In this document: piece after piece, positions 48,867-60,743 of the stretch | Layout: the number at the start of each line of letters is the position of its first letter | How positions within the stretch are numbered: position 1 is the first letter of the stretch | Source: Simmondsia chinensis | Taxonomy: Eukaryota > Streptophyta > Magnoliopsida > Caryophyllales > Simmondsiaceae | Reading direction: 5' to 3' | NCBI GenBank assembly: GCA_018398585.1 | Contig: JAGTTD010000008.1 | Span: forward strand, 10,738,501-10,802,500 | Length of the DNA: 64,000 bases | Translations under genes and position numbers: made by a program | The notes under the pieces: model-generated | The model's database searches: none | Told to the model about the DNA's origin: nothing | Seen by the model: only the letters and a program-made list of their open reading frames with translations

Positions 48867-49224
48867 TAAATGTCCTTGTACTTTGCCAATTATGTCAATT
48901 TAATCTTTGTACTTTTAATTGTTTCAATTTGATCCCTCTATTATTTAGATTGTGTCAATTTAGACCCTAGAGTAAAATTTATGTTAAATTATTGATAAAA
49001 TTTTTAATGATTTGGTATGGGTTGGGTAAAATTGAGTCAATGGATGAATTTGTAGTGAATTACTTGCATCTAACGTGACTGTACCATTAAAAATTGTATC
49101 ATTAATTTAAATTGAATTTGATAGTTGAACTAAATTGACACAATTTAAATAGTTGGGACTAAATTGATACGATTAAAAGTACAAGGACTAAATTGACATA
49201 ACGAGCAAAGTATAGGGACCTTTA
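48867..49224. mobile_element. MITE-like inverted-repeat element
   Basis: The left end (taaatgtccttgtactttgc) and right end (gcaaagtatagggacctt) are inverted repeats that extend imperfectly for about 60-70 bp, including gtcaatttaatctttgtact and its complement. The length is 358 bp with no coding frame. It interrupts the copia LTR. No target duplication could be assigned, so the superfamily is open. Confidence 0.72.
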
Positions 49225-49432
49225 ATAAAATAACCCCTTAATTTAAATTTATTTATGGCTCAGTCTTATTGACATATTATTGTGGACTAAGTCCATCGCA
49301 TGGATCGTTCTAAAAAAATATTCAAACACATGTTTGACTTATAAACCATAGTCATACAAAAAATAAATAAAACAATTTTATTTATAAATTTTTAACAAAC
49401 AAGTCTGGGTTTCATGACATTTTCCCTCAACA

Positions 49433-52391
49433 TCTTTGGCACGTTTGCTTTCCTTAATTCGTTTGCTTTAATGTGTTGTACCTAGTCAAATTACCAATCA
49501 AAGACAAATAATATCGAGCTTGAGACTTGACCTTCGAAGCCTGATGTTAACTAATGTACTAAAAGGGCGTGAGGACATGGACTAATGCAAAAGGAAATAT
49601 ATAATCAAATACCAAATTTTGAACTAGTTTGTATTCCCCGATAGTAAATGAATCGGCAAGTATATCTCCTCCTAGGAAAAAGGAAAATCAACTTGGACAA
49701 AGTCAGATGTGTGGAAAATTAAAGCATTTTTGTCAGTGCTCGAACCATTTGCTAAGCCTCGAGTTCCCCATAAGGTTATATGCTGCTCTCTAGGTTTCCA
49801 CAAGTCACTTTCCACCTTTGGGTCTCAACCCTCTCTGTTGTGCTGGAGAACCATTTAATATAAAATTTTGTGTAAGGTCAAACGACTTCCTCCTCATCAT
49901 CTTCCCACTTTTCCGTAGATATTCTTGAGGCCTGTTTTTATGTTGGTACCTTAGGGAACTACATTGAATTTGGAATCCCCATTCTTGTAAAGCCCCTACA
50001 AGTCTTCTCAAGCTCGAGACTTTGCTTCTAACTAGTATCCCTGACAAAAGACTTTTGAGAAGGACCACAAAACACTTTTGTGAATGGCCATTAAGATCGA
50101 TTCACTCATCTTTAAGGGATATTTTCATCTTCTTGGCTATCAAAGCTGTAATTCTAACTAGTCTGCCCCCTAAGAGGCTTGGACTTCTTGAAGTAGGTTC
50201 TTGGATTTTGGAAAGAGTCATGCCTCTTCTTTGATTTGTTCATCCTCAAGGGGTTCTCACACTAAGCATATATGATTTGGGCTCCTGCTGTGGTCTCCAA
50301 AATGTTTATTTCATCCATTGGTTTTTGTTTGGCCAACTTGGATATAAAAAAACAAACTTTATAAGAGCCTTACCATGAATCATGGTAAGTCAAGTTCGAA
50401 CATAATATGCTTTGATCTCAACCAATCACACTAGTTGTATTTGTTGGATGTAAATGACTACTCCGCTTAAAAATAAAAGAAATAAAGCACGAGTTTGTCA
50501 TCAAAAAGTGAAGAGTCTCATCCAGTGCTAGGACATTTGCTAAGCATCATGTTCTCTTGTTTACATGTAGGGGTCTAACTACTGCTCCCATATCCTCACA
50601 AGCACTCAGCATGTTCTGAGCCATGAACCTCTCGCGATTTACTAGGACTTTTCCCATTCAAATCTTTTTTTGAAGTCAACAAATCTTCTTCTCCATGTCT
50701 TCCAACTCCTCCATAATTTGGTAGCTTCTTAGATAACCTTGAGCTAAGGTTGTGCCTCAGTGTTCTTAGCAACCACCTCAAGTTCATGCCTTAAATCTTT
50801 AGCAACATATTGGTAACTGCCTAGGGTGCTCACGCTTCCAGAATTAATCTTTGATCATGTGCTAGATATGTGCCTTATTAATGAAAACGATGTCACTACC
50901 AAATTCTCAATTTTGTTAGGTAAATTTTAACCAAGTTTTTATGTAGGCTATAAATAGGTACAAAGCTGACCTAAAAGAGGCCACTAACATCCATAAAAAG
51001 AGAGCAATGAGTTTCAAGTTCAAGAACTTACTCCTTAAAAGTAGGCTGCGTGAACAACATGAAGCCTAAAATGTAATAGTATAATTCACCACTTGTTTCC
51101 TTTTTCTTTTTTTTTTTTTTTTTATGGGCCTTTTCATTATAGCCTATATGGGACCTGATTTTATTTGATTGTTATATTATGGCTTTTTCGTGTACATTTA
51201 TTTCGCATGAAAATATTCCTTCATACTTTTTCTCTTTATCAATGTGCCTTTATCTACATTATTGGTCCATATAATTCAGAACTTTTTCTTTAGTTATGAG
51301 TTGGTGATTCTCATTTAAAGGCTTTTTGTTATGGTTACACACTTGACCTTTTCGGAGCATACCAATTTTATTAATTTAGTATGGATATAATTTATACTAT
51401 GTCAATGTAATCTAAAGGTGCAATTGAACATAAACTTTTGACATAGTTTTCAACAGCCTAGTCATATCTTGTGCAATGGAGCTAATGTAGAACCCACTCT
51501 TTGACCCTACTTAAGACACCTTTGCCATTATAAGTTATGTTGTCAATTTAAAGTTAATTTTGCTTTATACGGGAACAATGCAAATTGTATAAGAATTAAA
51601 TTAATATAATTAAAATATTACAACTAAATTGATATAATAGAGACAAGTCAGGAACTTATGGCATAACGAGTCAAATAGAAGCTTGCAATCAATAGAATAG
51701 TGATGGTAAAGACAACCTAACCCCAAGAACCAAGGCAAACTCCAGAGTTTACTTGATGTAAACTAATTTCACCAGAATAACTAAGCCAAAGTCGAAATGA
51801 TCGACTTAAAACTAACAAATTGACTAAAAATTAAATGATGGGGCCTCAAACCCAGCCCGACCAAAAACCGAAATTCACACATGTTCTTTAAATACAATGA
51901 GTGTTATTACTTGTGATGAATACAACTAAATTTTCTAAGAGAGCAACAAACACTTTTTTAGTACAATAAATATGTTGATAAAGAGAAATTGTGTGGTATA
52001 TCATTTAGGCTCTATTTGGAATTAAGATTTGAAGGAAAGAAAAATGTGAGGAAAATGGTTGAAGGGAAAGAAAACGAAAGCAAGTGACTTTTTTCCATTG
52101 CTTGGAAGTCAAAGAATAAGAAGAAAAAAATAATATATTTTCAAGATCAAATTTTTTTTCCTTTGTTTGGTTGGTAGAAAATGAATTGTAAACAAATAAT
52201 TATTGTTTAACTTGTTATAATACATTCTCTTTATTTTGTTTAAGTGGTGTGATTTTTTTGATGACCATTCTTGATATTGTTCCATTAGGAATTTAATGTT
52301 TAGGTAGTTTGAGTTTAATTACTACCTATGTACCTGACATTTCAATATATAGTATTAGAAACCTTAAGTTCAAAAATTTCAGAAAACATTT
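49433..52391. other. Unassigned repeat-like DNA
   Basis: It holds only short broken frames, such as minus-strand 50068-49805 and 50787-50596, with Lys/Arg/Glu-rich coiled-coil-like content. Two related segments containing catttgctaagc lie near 49750 and 50530. A T-run lies near 51107-51123. The style resembles a decayed antisense gene of a Tat element, but no diagnostic motif is seen. Confidence 0.3.
52008..52200. repeat. GTTTGG-type end repeat (left member)
   Basis: The text ggctctatttggaattaag and the A/G-rich run that follows (gaaggaaagaaaaatg) are matched in reverse complement by 59576-59694. Such ends are common in plant MITEs and hAT-like elements. Whether the two are ends of one element or separate insertions is not clear. 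Confidence 0.4.
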
Positions 52392-53764
52392 TGTTTACCC
52401 CCTAATTTCAAAGGGAAGGGCTGGGCTGATGCCATTTTGGGCAAAGTTCCATGTGCTTAACACATGAGGCTTTTTCTTGAGAAAAATTAAGCCTTTAGAG
52501 GTTAAGATAACTGTGTCTTAAGCCCAATATCCTGAGAGAATTATTATCCTTGATAAGGGTATGAACAACTCAAGGCTCGGGTTTGGTGAGGGGTCAGGTG
52601 AGCTCAAGCTCGAGGGACTATCAAGAAGGCAACAAGACAGATGGTTTCCAGGCTCAAGGTAGTTACTTGGAAAGCAATTTCAATTGCTGAGGCTTTAAGC
52701 ATAAATCAAAGAAACATGGGGATTTTAGAAGGGACTTCCACTAAGATTACGGACGTAGGCACCAAAGATTTCCCTCCAATACTGAATTCAAGACATGGTC
52801 ATCGATGAATGGCACGCAAAGAAGAAGCTTAATGGTCAGACGTGGGTGAAGTTGCAACAGAAATAGAAGCAGCCACTATTTTCAGTTTTTTATAAACAAA
52901 GGGCTCTACGTAAGTCCAAAGCAGTACACACATTCATTACAAAATTTCTTCATGCTTTCTTTTACTTCACACTTGTGCTTTTTCCTTAAGAGTAGCTTAA
53001 GTTAGCTAAGCGTAGCATAACATAGATCTTTGTTGAACTTACCTTCATAATAATGTATTTCTCGGGCTTCAAGTATGACTTTCCAGTTTTAAAATGTTCC
53101 CCCAAATCGACAAGTTGAGATTTGAGGCCATGTTTAAAGCTTTGACGCCAAGGCTTTTCCTTTGATTGTGTTGGTCTTAACACTATTATCACCGCTTGAT
53201 AAGTCAGGTAAACTTTGGTTTTTGCCATTAATTAGGGCTTTGACGAACAAGGCTTGTCTCATGATTGTGTTGGTCCTAGTTAGGTGACATGAATATGGTT
53301 TGCTCCATTTCAATATAGTCAGACCTAAACTTATTCGAGTTATTATAAGTCAAAAGTTCCAGACTTAAAAACATGATTGACTCGGGCTTACAAGTGGACT
53401 ATTGAGCTATTGCATTTGTCTTCATCCTAGTTCTTGATTTTTAAGTGTACTAGGAAGGTGTCTGTGGGCCCTGCTCAGTCACTCTAACTGCCATTTGAGT
53501 TATGTCTATATCCTTTACTTTTCTTTCATAAAAAGGCATAAAAATTCCATAAAAAAACATTTAACAAAGTCTTCTAATTGAAGCATAAGTAGAACTCACA
53601 GTATAATTGAAGTCAGATATACCAACATGTGAAGACCTTTTCTCCGAAATGGTGAATGGTTGAGGCCAATGATGTGCGGTTCGTAATTAGGCTCACTCCA
53701 TAATCGCGGTGAGTCCGATTTGGATTTTTGTTATACATAGAACTTGAAACAAAATAAGCAAACA
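52392..53764 (+). mobile_element. Solo Tat LTR
   Basis: It matches Tat LTR 1 and 3 over about 1.37 kb, beginning tgtttaccccc and ending gcaaaca. Neither flank looks like Tat interior: there is no purine tract before it and no leader after it. The 5 bases cattt occur on both sides (52387-52391, 53765-53769) and could be the target duplication, though cattt also flanks intact LTRs in the tandem array. Confidence 0.7.
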
Positions 53765-53769
53765 CATTT

Positions 53770-54540
53770 GGTTCTGGTACATGAACTTAAAATATTCTTG
53801 AAATATATTAACAACTTTTCAATATATTAAGCATTTATAAAATATATGAATTTTTTTCAAGTATTTTAAATATTTAAAGGTATTTGATTAATATTTAAAA
53901 TGCTTTTAAGGATTTAAATATTTTTTAGATTTTGAAAATATTGTACAATGAAAATATATGGAATTTTGATAAAACGGTATCCAGTTGATAAAGTTTTAAA
54001 AATTTAGAATATTTAAGTGATAAAATGTTTAAAAGTTAAGGAATCCCTCCTTAAGTGATGAATGTCTAAATCTCAAGATCCCTAACTGATAATTACAATA
54101 AAAGAACTAAAATGATAATGTCTCTTGTTAAAGTTCATGGCAGCATAAAGGAAAGCAACCTAATAAAGGTATGTGTAAGGTAGCTAAAAAAATTTTAGGT
54201 ATCTCGAAACATTTCAAAATCTCAAGGTATTTGAAAAATATGTTAGCAAAACTCAAGGTACTTGAATCAAATTTTCTCAAAACGTTATCACATTCAAATA
54301 TCTTGAAGTCCAAATATTTTATTAATCGGGTATTTTAAATGATAAATATTTTATTCAGCATGCTTTTTGCATATATAGAGCATACGTATTCAATGAACTT
54401 AGGTGACAAATAAAGTAGACTCTGTTGATTAAACATGAAAGTCCGATCAGTCTAATACATATGGGACACATGGTTTCCCTACAGGAAAGTGGTTTTCATC
54501 TTCATTTCAAGAGGGAAGTTGGTTTCCTCAAATCCTATTA
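53770..54540. other. AT-rich spacer, no gene seen
   Basis: Very AT-rich, with runs of tattt/aaata type around 53800-53960. No coding frame, RNA gene or element end recognised. Confidence 0.5.
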
Positions 54541-54545
54541 TAAAA

Positions 54546-54782
54546 TATTAGGATTGTGTCTCAAATTTCTCAGATTTATGAAGGGTATAGCTAGGAGCAC
54601 ACCAATCAATCGGGAGAAGCAGTTGATCGACCGGGAAAGTATGCAGAAGTATAACGCGTCCAGAGGGTACGCCGATAGATCGGTGCAATGCCGATCTACT
54701 GAGAATCAGAATTTTGCGCGAGCATAAATACGAACCTAGGGTTAAGTATTCAAGTATCAAATATAGAGTGAGTGCCGTACGT

Positions 54783-54820
<38 letters not shown>

Positions 54821-55018
54821 GTGAATTGTAATTCTTCCATTATTCTCGTTCAATAAAAGTTCTCCATCTCCGCCTGTGGTTTTTCCTCCTCTCAATTGAA
54901 GAGGGGTTTCTGCATAAATCATTGTGTTTTCTGTTTATTCTCTTTTACCCTTGTTTTGCGTCTCTTATTTGTTATAGGATTTTAATTGGATCCAGTTCCG
55001 GGCTATTTATTCCACACA
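54546..55018 (+). repeat. 5' LTR of the copia element at 54546
   Basis: It pairs with 59096-59563. A TATA-like cataaata lies near 54725. A (GA)n microsatellite (54791-54817) has grown from the short gagagaaa run seen in the partner LTR. The CGATCGATCGG-type boxes of the partner are mostly decayed here. Confidence 0.9.
54791..54817. repeat. (GA)n microsatellite in the copia 5' LTR
   Basis: About 13 GA units in an LTR whose partner has only a short gagagaaaggg run at the same place, so the expansion followed insertion. Confidence 0.85.
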
Positions 55019-55021
55019 AAT

Positions 55022-55034
55022 TGGTGTCAGAGCC
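55022..55034 (+). other. Primer-binding site (tRNA-Met)
   Basis: tggtgtcagagcc, one base from the standard tggtatcagagcc, three bases after the 5' LTR. Confidence 0.85.
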
Positions 55035-55055
55035 CTAGTTGTTCGATTTGATAAT

Positions 55056-55810
55056 ATGACGTCCGCAGTTAAATCTGAGGTTGATAAGTTTGGTGGTCAA
55101 GGGAGTTTCAGTTTATAGAAAATTCGCGTTAAGGGTCTCTTAACACAGAATGGCTTAAAGAAAGCTTTGGATGGAAATGAGAAAAAACTAGAGAGTTTAT
55201 CTGAAGGATAATGGGAGGAATTAGATGAAAATACCCTCACTCTATCAAGATGTGTCTTACAGATGATGTTTTGAATGAAGTTTTACAAGAGAAAACTACT
55301 AAGGAGTTGTGGGAAAAGTTGCAGGAGAAGTTCTGTGTCAAGTCAGTCTCCAACAAGCTTGCAGTTAAGCATTGGTTATTCACCTTTTGTATGTCAGAAG
55401 GTACATCTCTTAGGAACCATATTAATGAATTTAACTCTATTGTTCAAGAGTTAAAAGAATTAGATGATGCCCTTAAGGATGAAGATCAGGCCATGTTATT
55501 ATTATATTCACTCTCTACCTCATATAAAGGCTTCATTGAACGCATTATTTATGGTGGTAGAAAAACCATCTCTGTTGATGAGGTTAAGGAAAACTTATTG
55601 AGTAAAGAAAGAATTGATAAGGAATTGTCAGATTCTGTAAATGACTCCAGAAGGAGTTTGCTTGTGAGCGGTTGAATTGAGACTAGAGGGTCTGATGGTG
55701 GTGGAAACATATCTAGGTCAAAGTCTAGATATAAAAATCTGTCATGTAATTACTGTCACAGGAAAGGACATATAAAGGGGTACTGTTATAAGCTTAAGGG
55801 GAAACCAAAA
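55056..55810 (+). pseudogene. Copia gag
   Basis: The first ATG opens MTSAVKSEVDKFGGQGSFSL; a stop follows, then a frameshift near 55240. The frame then runs from 55250 as the long UBN2-type capsid segment (LQEKTTKELWEKL, SLSTSYKGFIERI) to 55673. The zinc knuckle CNYCHRKGHIKGYC (CX2CX4HX4C, all ligands present) is at 55745-55786, after a stop. Gag would coat the element RNA. Confidence 0.87.
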
Positions 55811-55889
55811 GAGGATAATAGCAAAGCCCAAAAGAGAAATGACAAGTCTGCAGAGGCTAGTGTAGTTAATGATGAGAGTGATGCTGATG

Positions 55890-57390
55890 TTCTATTAGTT
55901 ACCGAATCCCAGTCTAGATCTAAAGATAAATGGATCACGGATTCGGGGCGTTCTTACCATGTCAATCCCAATAGGGACTAGATATCCACGTACAAGTAGA
56001 TTCAGGGAGGAGTAGTTCTGACGGGTAATGATGCAGCTTGCAGAGTTATGGACATAGGAACAATCTGAGTTAAGATGTTCGATGGCACTGTTAGAACTTT
56101 GAGTGACATGCATCACATCCTAGATTTGAAGAAGAACCTTATCCCTTTAGGTACTCTTGAGTCACATGGGTATAGGTGCACAACTGAAGGTAGAGTTTTG
56201 AAGGCCAGAAAGGGTGCTTTGATAGTAATGAAAGGGAAAAGGGTAGGAACCTTGTATGAACTTGTTGGTTCCATAGTGACAGGGTCAATAGCAACTTCTG
56301 CACCATCTATAACAGAGTCTGGTATCACTAAATTGTGGCTCACGAGATTGGGTCATATAGGTGATAAGGGACTATCAGAGCTGAGCAAAAGGGGTTTATT
56401 GTGTGGTTAGTCAATTGGACAAATGGAGTTTTGTGAGCATTGCATTTATGGAAAGCAGAAGAGAGTTAGTTTCAAGCAAGCAGGCACTAAAGGAACGTTA
56501 GATTATATCCATTCAGACCTTTGGGGACCGTCCAAGGTTTCTTCCAAAGGAGGATCTAGGTATCTTCTAAGGTTTACTGATGATTTCTCAAAAAAAGTTT
56601 AGGTTTATTTTCTGAAACAGAAAAATGAAGTTTGTGACACCTTCAAGAAGTGGAAGGCATTGCTTGAGAAATAGACAGGGAAGCGAATCACGAGGTTGAG
56701 AGCAGATAATGGTCTTGAATTTATTGAAGGCTATTTCACCAAATTTTATGAGTATTAAGGCATTGTTAGGCACAAGACCTGTACAGGTCGACCTCAATAG
56801 AATGGAGTGGCAAAAGACTCAACAGGACGTTACTTGAGAAGGCTCATTGTATGTTGTAAAATGCAGGTTTGGGGGAAGAATTTTGGGTAGAGGCAGTCAA
56901 TATGACGTGCTACTTAGTGAACTGATCACCTCATTCATTGCTTCAGATGAAGACTCCAGAAGAGATATGGTCTGGATCCCCTACTGATTATTCTCATTTA
57001 AGAATTTTTTGTTGTCCTAATTATGTTTATGTGAATGAAGGAAAGTTTGAGCCTAGAGCCAAGAAGTGCATTTTTCTTGGTTATATGCCAAGTGTGAAGG
57101 GATTTTATTTATGGGATTCAAAGTCTCATAAATTTCTGACTAGTAAAGATGTTACTTTTGATGAGTCTTCACTACTACATCCGCCACACACGCCCTTCGC
57201 TATTAGTGATACGAGTCAGGTGCAAAAGCCAGGTGTTGATCAGATACAGTTAAATAATACAATTTTGCAGTGGGTTGTGCCCACTAAGTGTGTACAGGCA
57301 CCTCCATTACAAGTTACTGAAGAAAATGAAGAGGCTGAAACAGGTCAGCAGGTGGAGCAGTATACTATTACTAGCGGTAGATAGAGGAGA
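55890..57390 (+). pseudogene. Copia protease and integrase
   Basis: The protease shows KWITDSGRSYHV (about 55928): the catalytic DSG is kept. Integrase shows the His/Cys region (LTRLGHIGDKGLSELSKRG, then CEHCIYGKQKR near 56434), HSDLWGP (about 56514) and RADNGLEF (about 56700), giving D and D of the catalytic triad. The stretch from 56938 (KTPEEIWSG, FEPRAKKCIFLGY, KFLTSKDVTFDES) is the usual copia integrase C-terminus. Stops near 55979, 56068, 56408, 56601, 56674, 56757 and 56800 break it. Confidence 0.88.
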
Positions 57391-57394
57391 CAAG

Positions 57395-58380
57395 CTAGAG
57401 CGCCTCAGAGATGTGGGTATGAGGAGATGATAGCTTATGCTCTTTCTATGGCTGAGACAGTGGAAGACATTGAGCCTTCCGCCTATTCAGGAGCTGTGAT
57501 TAGATCTGATTCAGAGAACTAGATAATGACTATGCACGAAGAAATGGAGTCATTACAGAAGAACAAGACTTGGCAACTTGTCAAGCCTCAAACAGAAAAG
57601 AGAGTTATTGGGTGCAAATGGGTCATCAAGAAGAAGGAAGGAATTCCTTGAGTGGAAGCTGCAAGGTACATGGCTCGATTGGTAGCAAAAGGCTATAGTC
57701 CGGTACAACGTGTTGACTTTAATGATATCTTTTCACCTCTTGTCAGACATACTTCCATTCGATCGATACTTGCTTTAGTAGCTATGCATGATTTAGAGAT
57801 TCAGCAATTATATGTGAAAACTACTTTCTTGCACGATAAGTCAGAAGAGAGTATTTGCATGCATCAGCCTGAAAGATTTGTTGTCGAAGGAAAGGAATAT
57901 CATGTTTTTTGATGAAAAGATCACACTATGGTTTGAGACAATTGCCAAGGCAGTGGTACAAGAGATTTGATCAGTTTATGACAAGTCATGGGTTCTTCAG
58001 AAGAAAATATGACAGTTGTGTTTATTTCAGGCAAACAGGTTCAGGTTCATTCATTTATCTTCTATTATATGTTGACGATATGTTGATTGCAGCTAAGGAT
58101 ATGTTCGATGTTGACAAGTTGAAAGCAATGTTGAAGAGTGAATTCTAAATAAAGGATTTAGGAGTAGCCAAGAAGATTCTTGACCAAAAAGCAGGAAAGT
58201 TATACTTGTCTCAGGAAAAGTATATTGAGAAGGTTCTAGATCGATTTCATATGAAAGATGCTAAGCCAATTATCACTCCTTTGGCAGCTCATTTCATACT
58301 TCCAGCTTTACATAGTTTCAGATAGAGGAAGACATTAGGTACATATCACAAGTCCCTTACTCTAGTGCAGTTGGCAGTAT
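57395..58380 (+). pseudogene. Copia reverse transcriptase
   Basis: Motifs in order: EEMESLQKNKTWQLV (about 57540), GCKWVIKKKEG (about 57612), ARLVAKGYSPVQRVDFNDIF (about 57670-57730), SIRSILALVAMHDLEIQQL (about 57760-57810). A frameshift near 57910 is followed by SHYGLRQLPRQWYKRFD and LLLYVDDMLIA near 58060, with YVDD intact. Stops lie near 57522, 57648, 57910 and 58146. Confidence 0.9.
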
Positions 58381-58381
58381 T

Positions 58382-59023
58382 ATGTATGCTATGATATGTA
58401 CACATCCAAATATCGCATTTGTGGATAACAAGGTGATAAAATATATGGAAAATCTAGGTAAAGACCATCGGGAGGCTGTTAAATGGATTCTCAGGTACTT
58501 ACGTGGCACTGATGATGTATGTTTGGAGTTTGGGTGGAGTAAATGTTGTTTAGTAGAATATGTTAACTCTGATTATTGTGGTGACCACAATGAGAGGAGA
58601 TCTACTTCAGGTTATGTGTTCTATTTGGGTAATAGTGCTATTAATTGGAGAGCATGTTTACAGTCAGTTACCACACAGTCCACTATAGAGGCAGAGTATA
58701 TGGCAGTAACAGAAGCGTTCAAGGAAGCTGTTTGGTTGGAGGGTTTGATTAGTGAACCCAGTATTAATCAGGGCACAGTTGGTGTCCATTATGACATACA
58801 GATAGTAGTTCACTTAGCCAAGGATCAGATGACTCATCATGACAGGACAAAGTACATTGTCGTCAAGCATCACTTCATTCAAGATCTGATTGATGAGGGC
58901 AAGGTTGAGTTGAAGAAGATTGGAATTGCAGATAATCCTGCAGATATGTTCACCAAAGTTCTACCCAGCAGAAAATTCGAGCTTTGCTCGGATTTGGTTG
59001 GGCTTACGGTCTTGTTGAATTAG
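58382..59023 (+). pseudogene. Copia RNase H
   Basis: A 213-codon open stretch includes VKWILRYLRGTDDVCLEFG, YVNSDYCGDHNERRSTSGYVF, TIEAEYMAVTEAFKEAVWLEG and DNPADMFTKVLPSRKFE. It is the best kept domain of this element and ends about 70 bp before the 3' LTR. Confidence 0.9.
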
Positions 59024-59083
59024 CCCCGTGTGGGGTGCTTTATGGAGAAGGTGGAGAATACTTTTTTGTTTGAAATTTGAGCC

Positions 59084-59095
59084 AAGGTGGAGATT
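59084..59095 (+). other. Polypurine tract of the copia element
   Basis: aaggtggagatt directly before the 3' LTR start tgttagg at 59096. Confidence 0.82.
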
Positions 59096-59563
59096 TGTTA
59101 GGATTAGGTCTCAAATTTCTCAGATTTATGAAGGGTATAACTGAGAGCACATCGATCGATCGGGAGAAGCAATCGATCGATCGGGAAAGTACGCAGAAGG
59201 ATAACGCGTCTAGAGGGTATGCCGATCGATTGGTGAAATGCCGATCGATCAGGGGCCTCCCAATCGATCGGGAATAAGAATTCTGTGCGAGTATAAATAC
59301 AAAGCTAGGGTAAGCATCCAATATACAGTGAGCACCGTACATGAGAGAAAGGGAGAGTGAGGAAGTGAATTGTAATTCTTACATTATTTTCGTTCAGTAA
59401 AAGTTCTCCATCTCCGCCCGTGGCTTTTCCCCCCTCTCGATTGAAGAGGAATTTCTACGTAAATCAATGTGTCTTCATTTTGTTCTCTTTTATCCCTGTT
59501 TTACTTCTCGTATTTGTTATAATATTTAAATCGGATCTAGTTCCGGGTTATTTATTCCGCACA
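59096..59563 (+). repeat. 3' LTR of the copia element at 54546
   Basis: It begins tgttagg and ends ccgcaca. It holds five boxes of the type CGATCGATCGG: 59152-59163, 59173-59184, 59222-59232, 59241-59251 and 59262-59272. A TATA-like tataaata follows near 59291. Confidence 0.92.
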
Positions 59564-59575
59564 TAAACTTTGACA

Positions 59576-59694
59576 ATTTTCCTTTGAACTTTTTTCCATC
59601 ATATTTTCCATTTAATCCAAATATAAGGAAAACACTTTCCTTCAAATTTTAATTCCTTGGTTAACATTTTCTGTGTTCTAAACAGACCCACCAA
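59576..59694. repeat. GTTTGG-type end repeat (right member)
   Basis: It reads ttttcctttgaac…ctaaacagaccca and is the reverse-complement relative of 52008 onward. No duplication or partner end nearby could be fixed. Confidence 0.4.
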
Positions 59695-60743
59695 ACATTC
59701 ATAAAAATTTATGTCACTAATTCATCAGATAGTAGTGCACAATTATGCTTTTAATATAAGATATTATTCATTGAGACCCACCGAACTATTGCTCAAAATA
59801 AAAGTGATCCTTAATTTCATCAAAAACATCCTTTGAATTATTGGTCAAATTAATGTGATACCTCGAACTTCTAATTTCATTGAAGACACCCCGAACAAAT
59901 GTAAAGATCAATGCAAACCCCTTTAGTTATAATATATATTGAAGACACTCCTCAAACTATTACAACAACAACAACAACAGTCTCAGTGCCTCGCGGCTCC
60001 CGCGAAAAGCAGGGTCTAGGAGGTGTGGTTATACGCAGCCCTACCCCTTCCGAGTGGAAAGGAGGCTGTTTCCGATGACCCTCAACCTGAAGAACTTGAG
60101 TACGTGCATACAAAACTATCAATTTCGTATCAATGGATTAAAAGGCATGAAAGACAGGCATGCAAGCATATAAGTATGTGTGTATGCCCAAAAAAAGAGC
60201 CCAGACATCAAAGAACAAACTAGTCTATAAGTAAACCACTTGAGGTTATGACTGCCTACTAATCTTAAACTACAAATCCCTCACCGCACTACACTGCCAC
60301 CTCCGCTACCCTTACGCTAGCCCTCCATCGTGCTCTATCTAAAGCCATCTCCTCTCTTAGGTTTAGGTGGGTTAGGTCGTGACGAATCGTCTCCAGTCAA
60401 CTCCTCTTTGGCCTGCCTCTCCCTCTTCTACCTAGCGTCGTGTGAAGCTGGTCACACCTCCTGACTGGGGCTGTAGTCGGTCTCCTGCTAACATGACCAA
60501 ACCATCTTAGGCGGTGCTCCCTCAATTTATCCTCGATCGAGGCTACACCCAATTTACTTCTTATTACATCGTTTCTAATCCTATCCTTCCTTGTGTGGCC
60601 GCACATCCAGCGCAGCATCCTCATCTCTGCCACCTTTATCCTCTGTGTTTGATTTTGCTTCATTGGTCGACACTCTGGCCCATATAGCATAGCCGGTCTT
60701 ACTACCGTCCTATAGTATTTTCCATTTAGCTTTAGCGGTAACA

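Larger units (their letters stand above)
42346..49432 (-). mobile_element. Broken copia LTR, split by a CACTA element and a MITE
   Basis: Segments 42346-43246, 48758-48866 and 49225-49432 align in order with about 23000-24440 of the copia 3' LTR. Shared landmarks are caggatttagagtc-like text near 43095, tcattt…ttatagtctcag after the CACTA element, and ccctcaaca at the end (49424-49432) equal to the LTR end. The first kilobase of the LTR is missing and no copia interior follows, so this is a truncated solo LTR. Confidence 0.72.
54546..59563 (+). mobile_element. Ty1/copia element with both LTRs
   Basis: LTRs of 473 bp (54546-55018) and 468 bp (59096-59563), a tRNA-Met-type primer-binding site (55022-55034), gag-pol in copia order (gag, protease, integrase, RT, RNase H) and a polypurine tract (59084-59095). 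The candidate duplication is taaaa/taaac (54541-54545, 59564-59568), with one change. The left LTR starts ta rather than tg. Numerous stops and frameshifts make it inactive, although the layout is complete. Confidence 0.93.

Noticed and set aside
52387..53769. cattt as certain target duplication of the solo Tat LTR
   Set aside because: cattt or a close form also lies beside LTRs inside the Tat array, so the match may reflect element sequence; kept only as a candidate.
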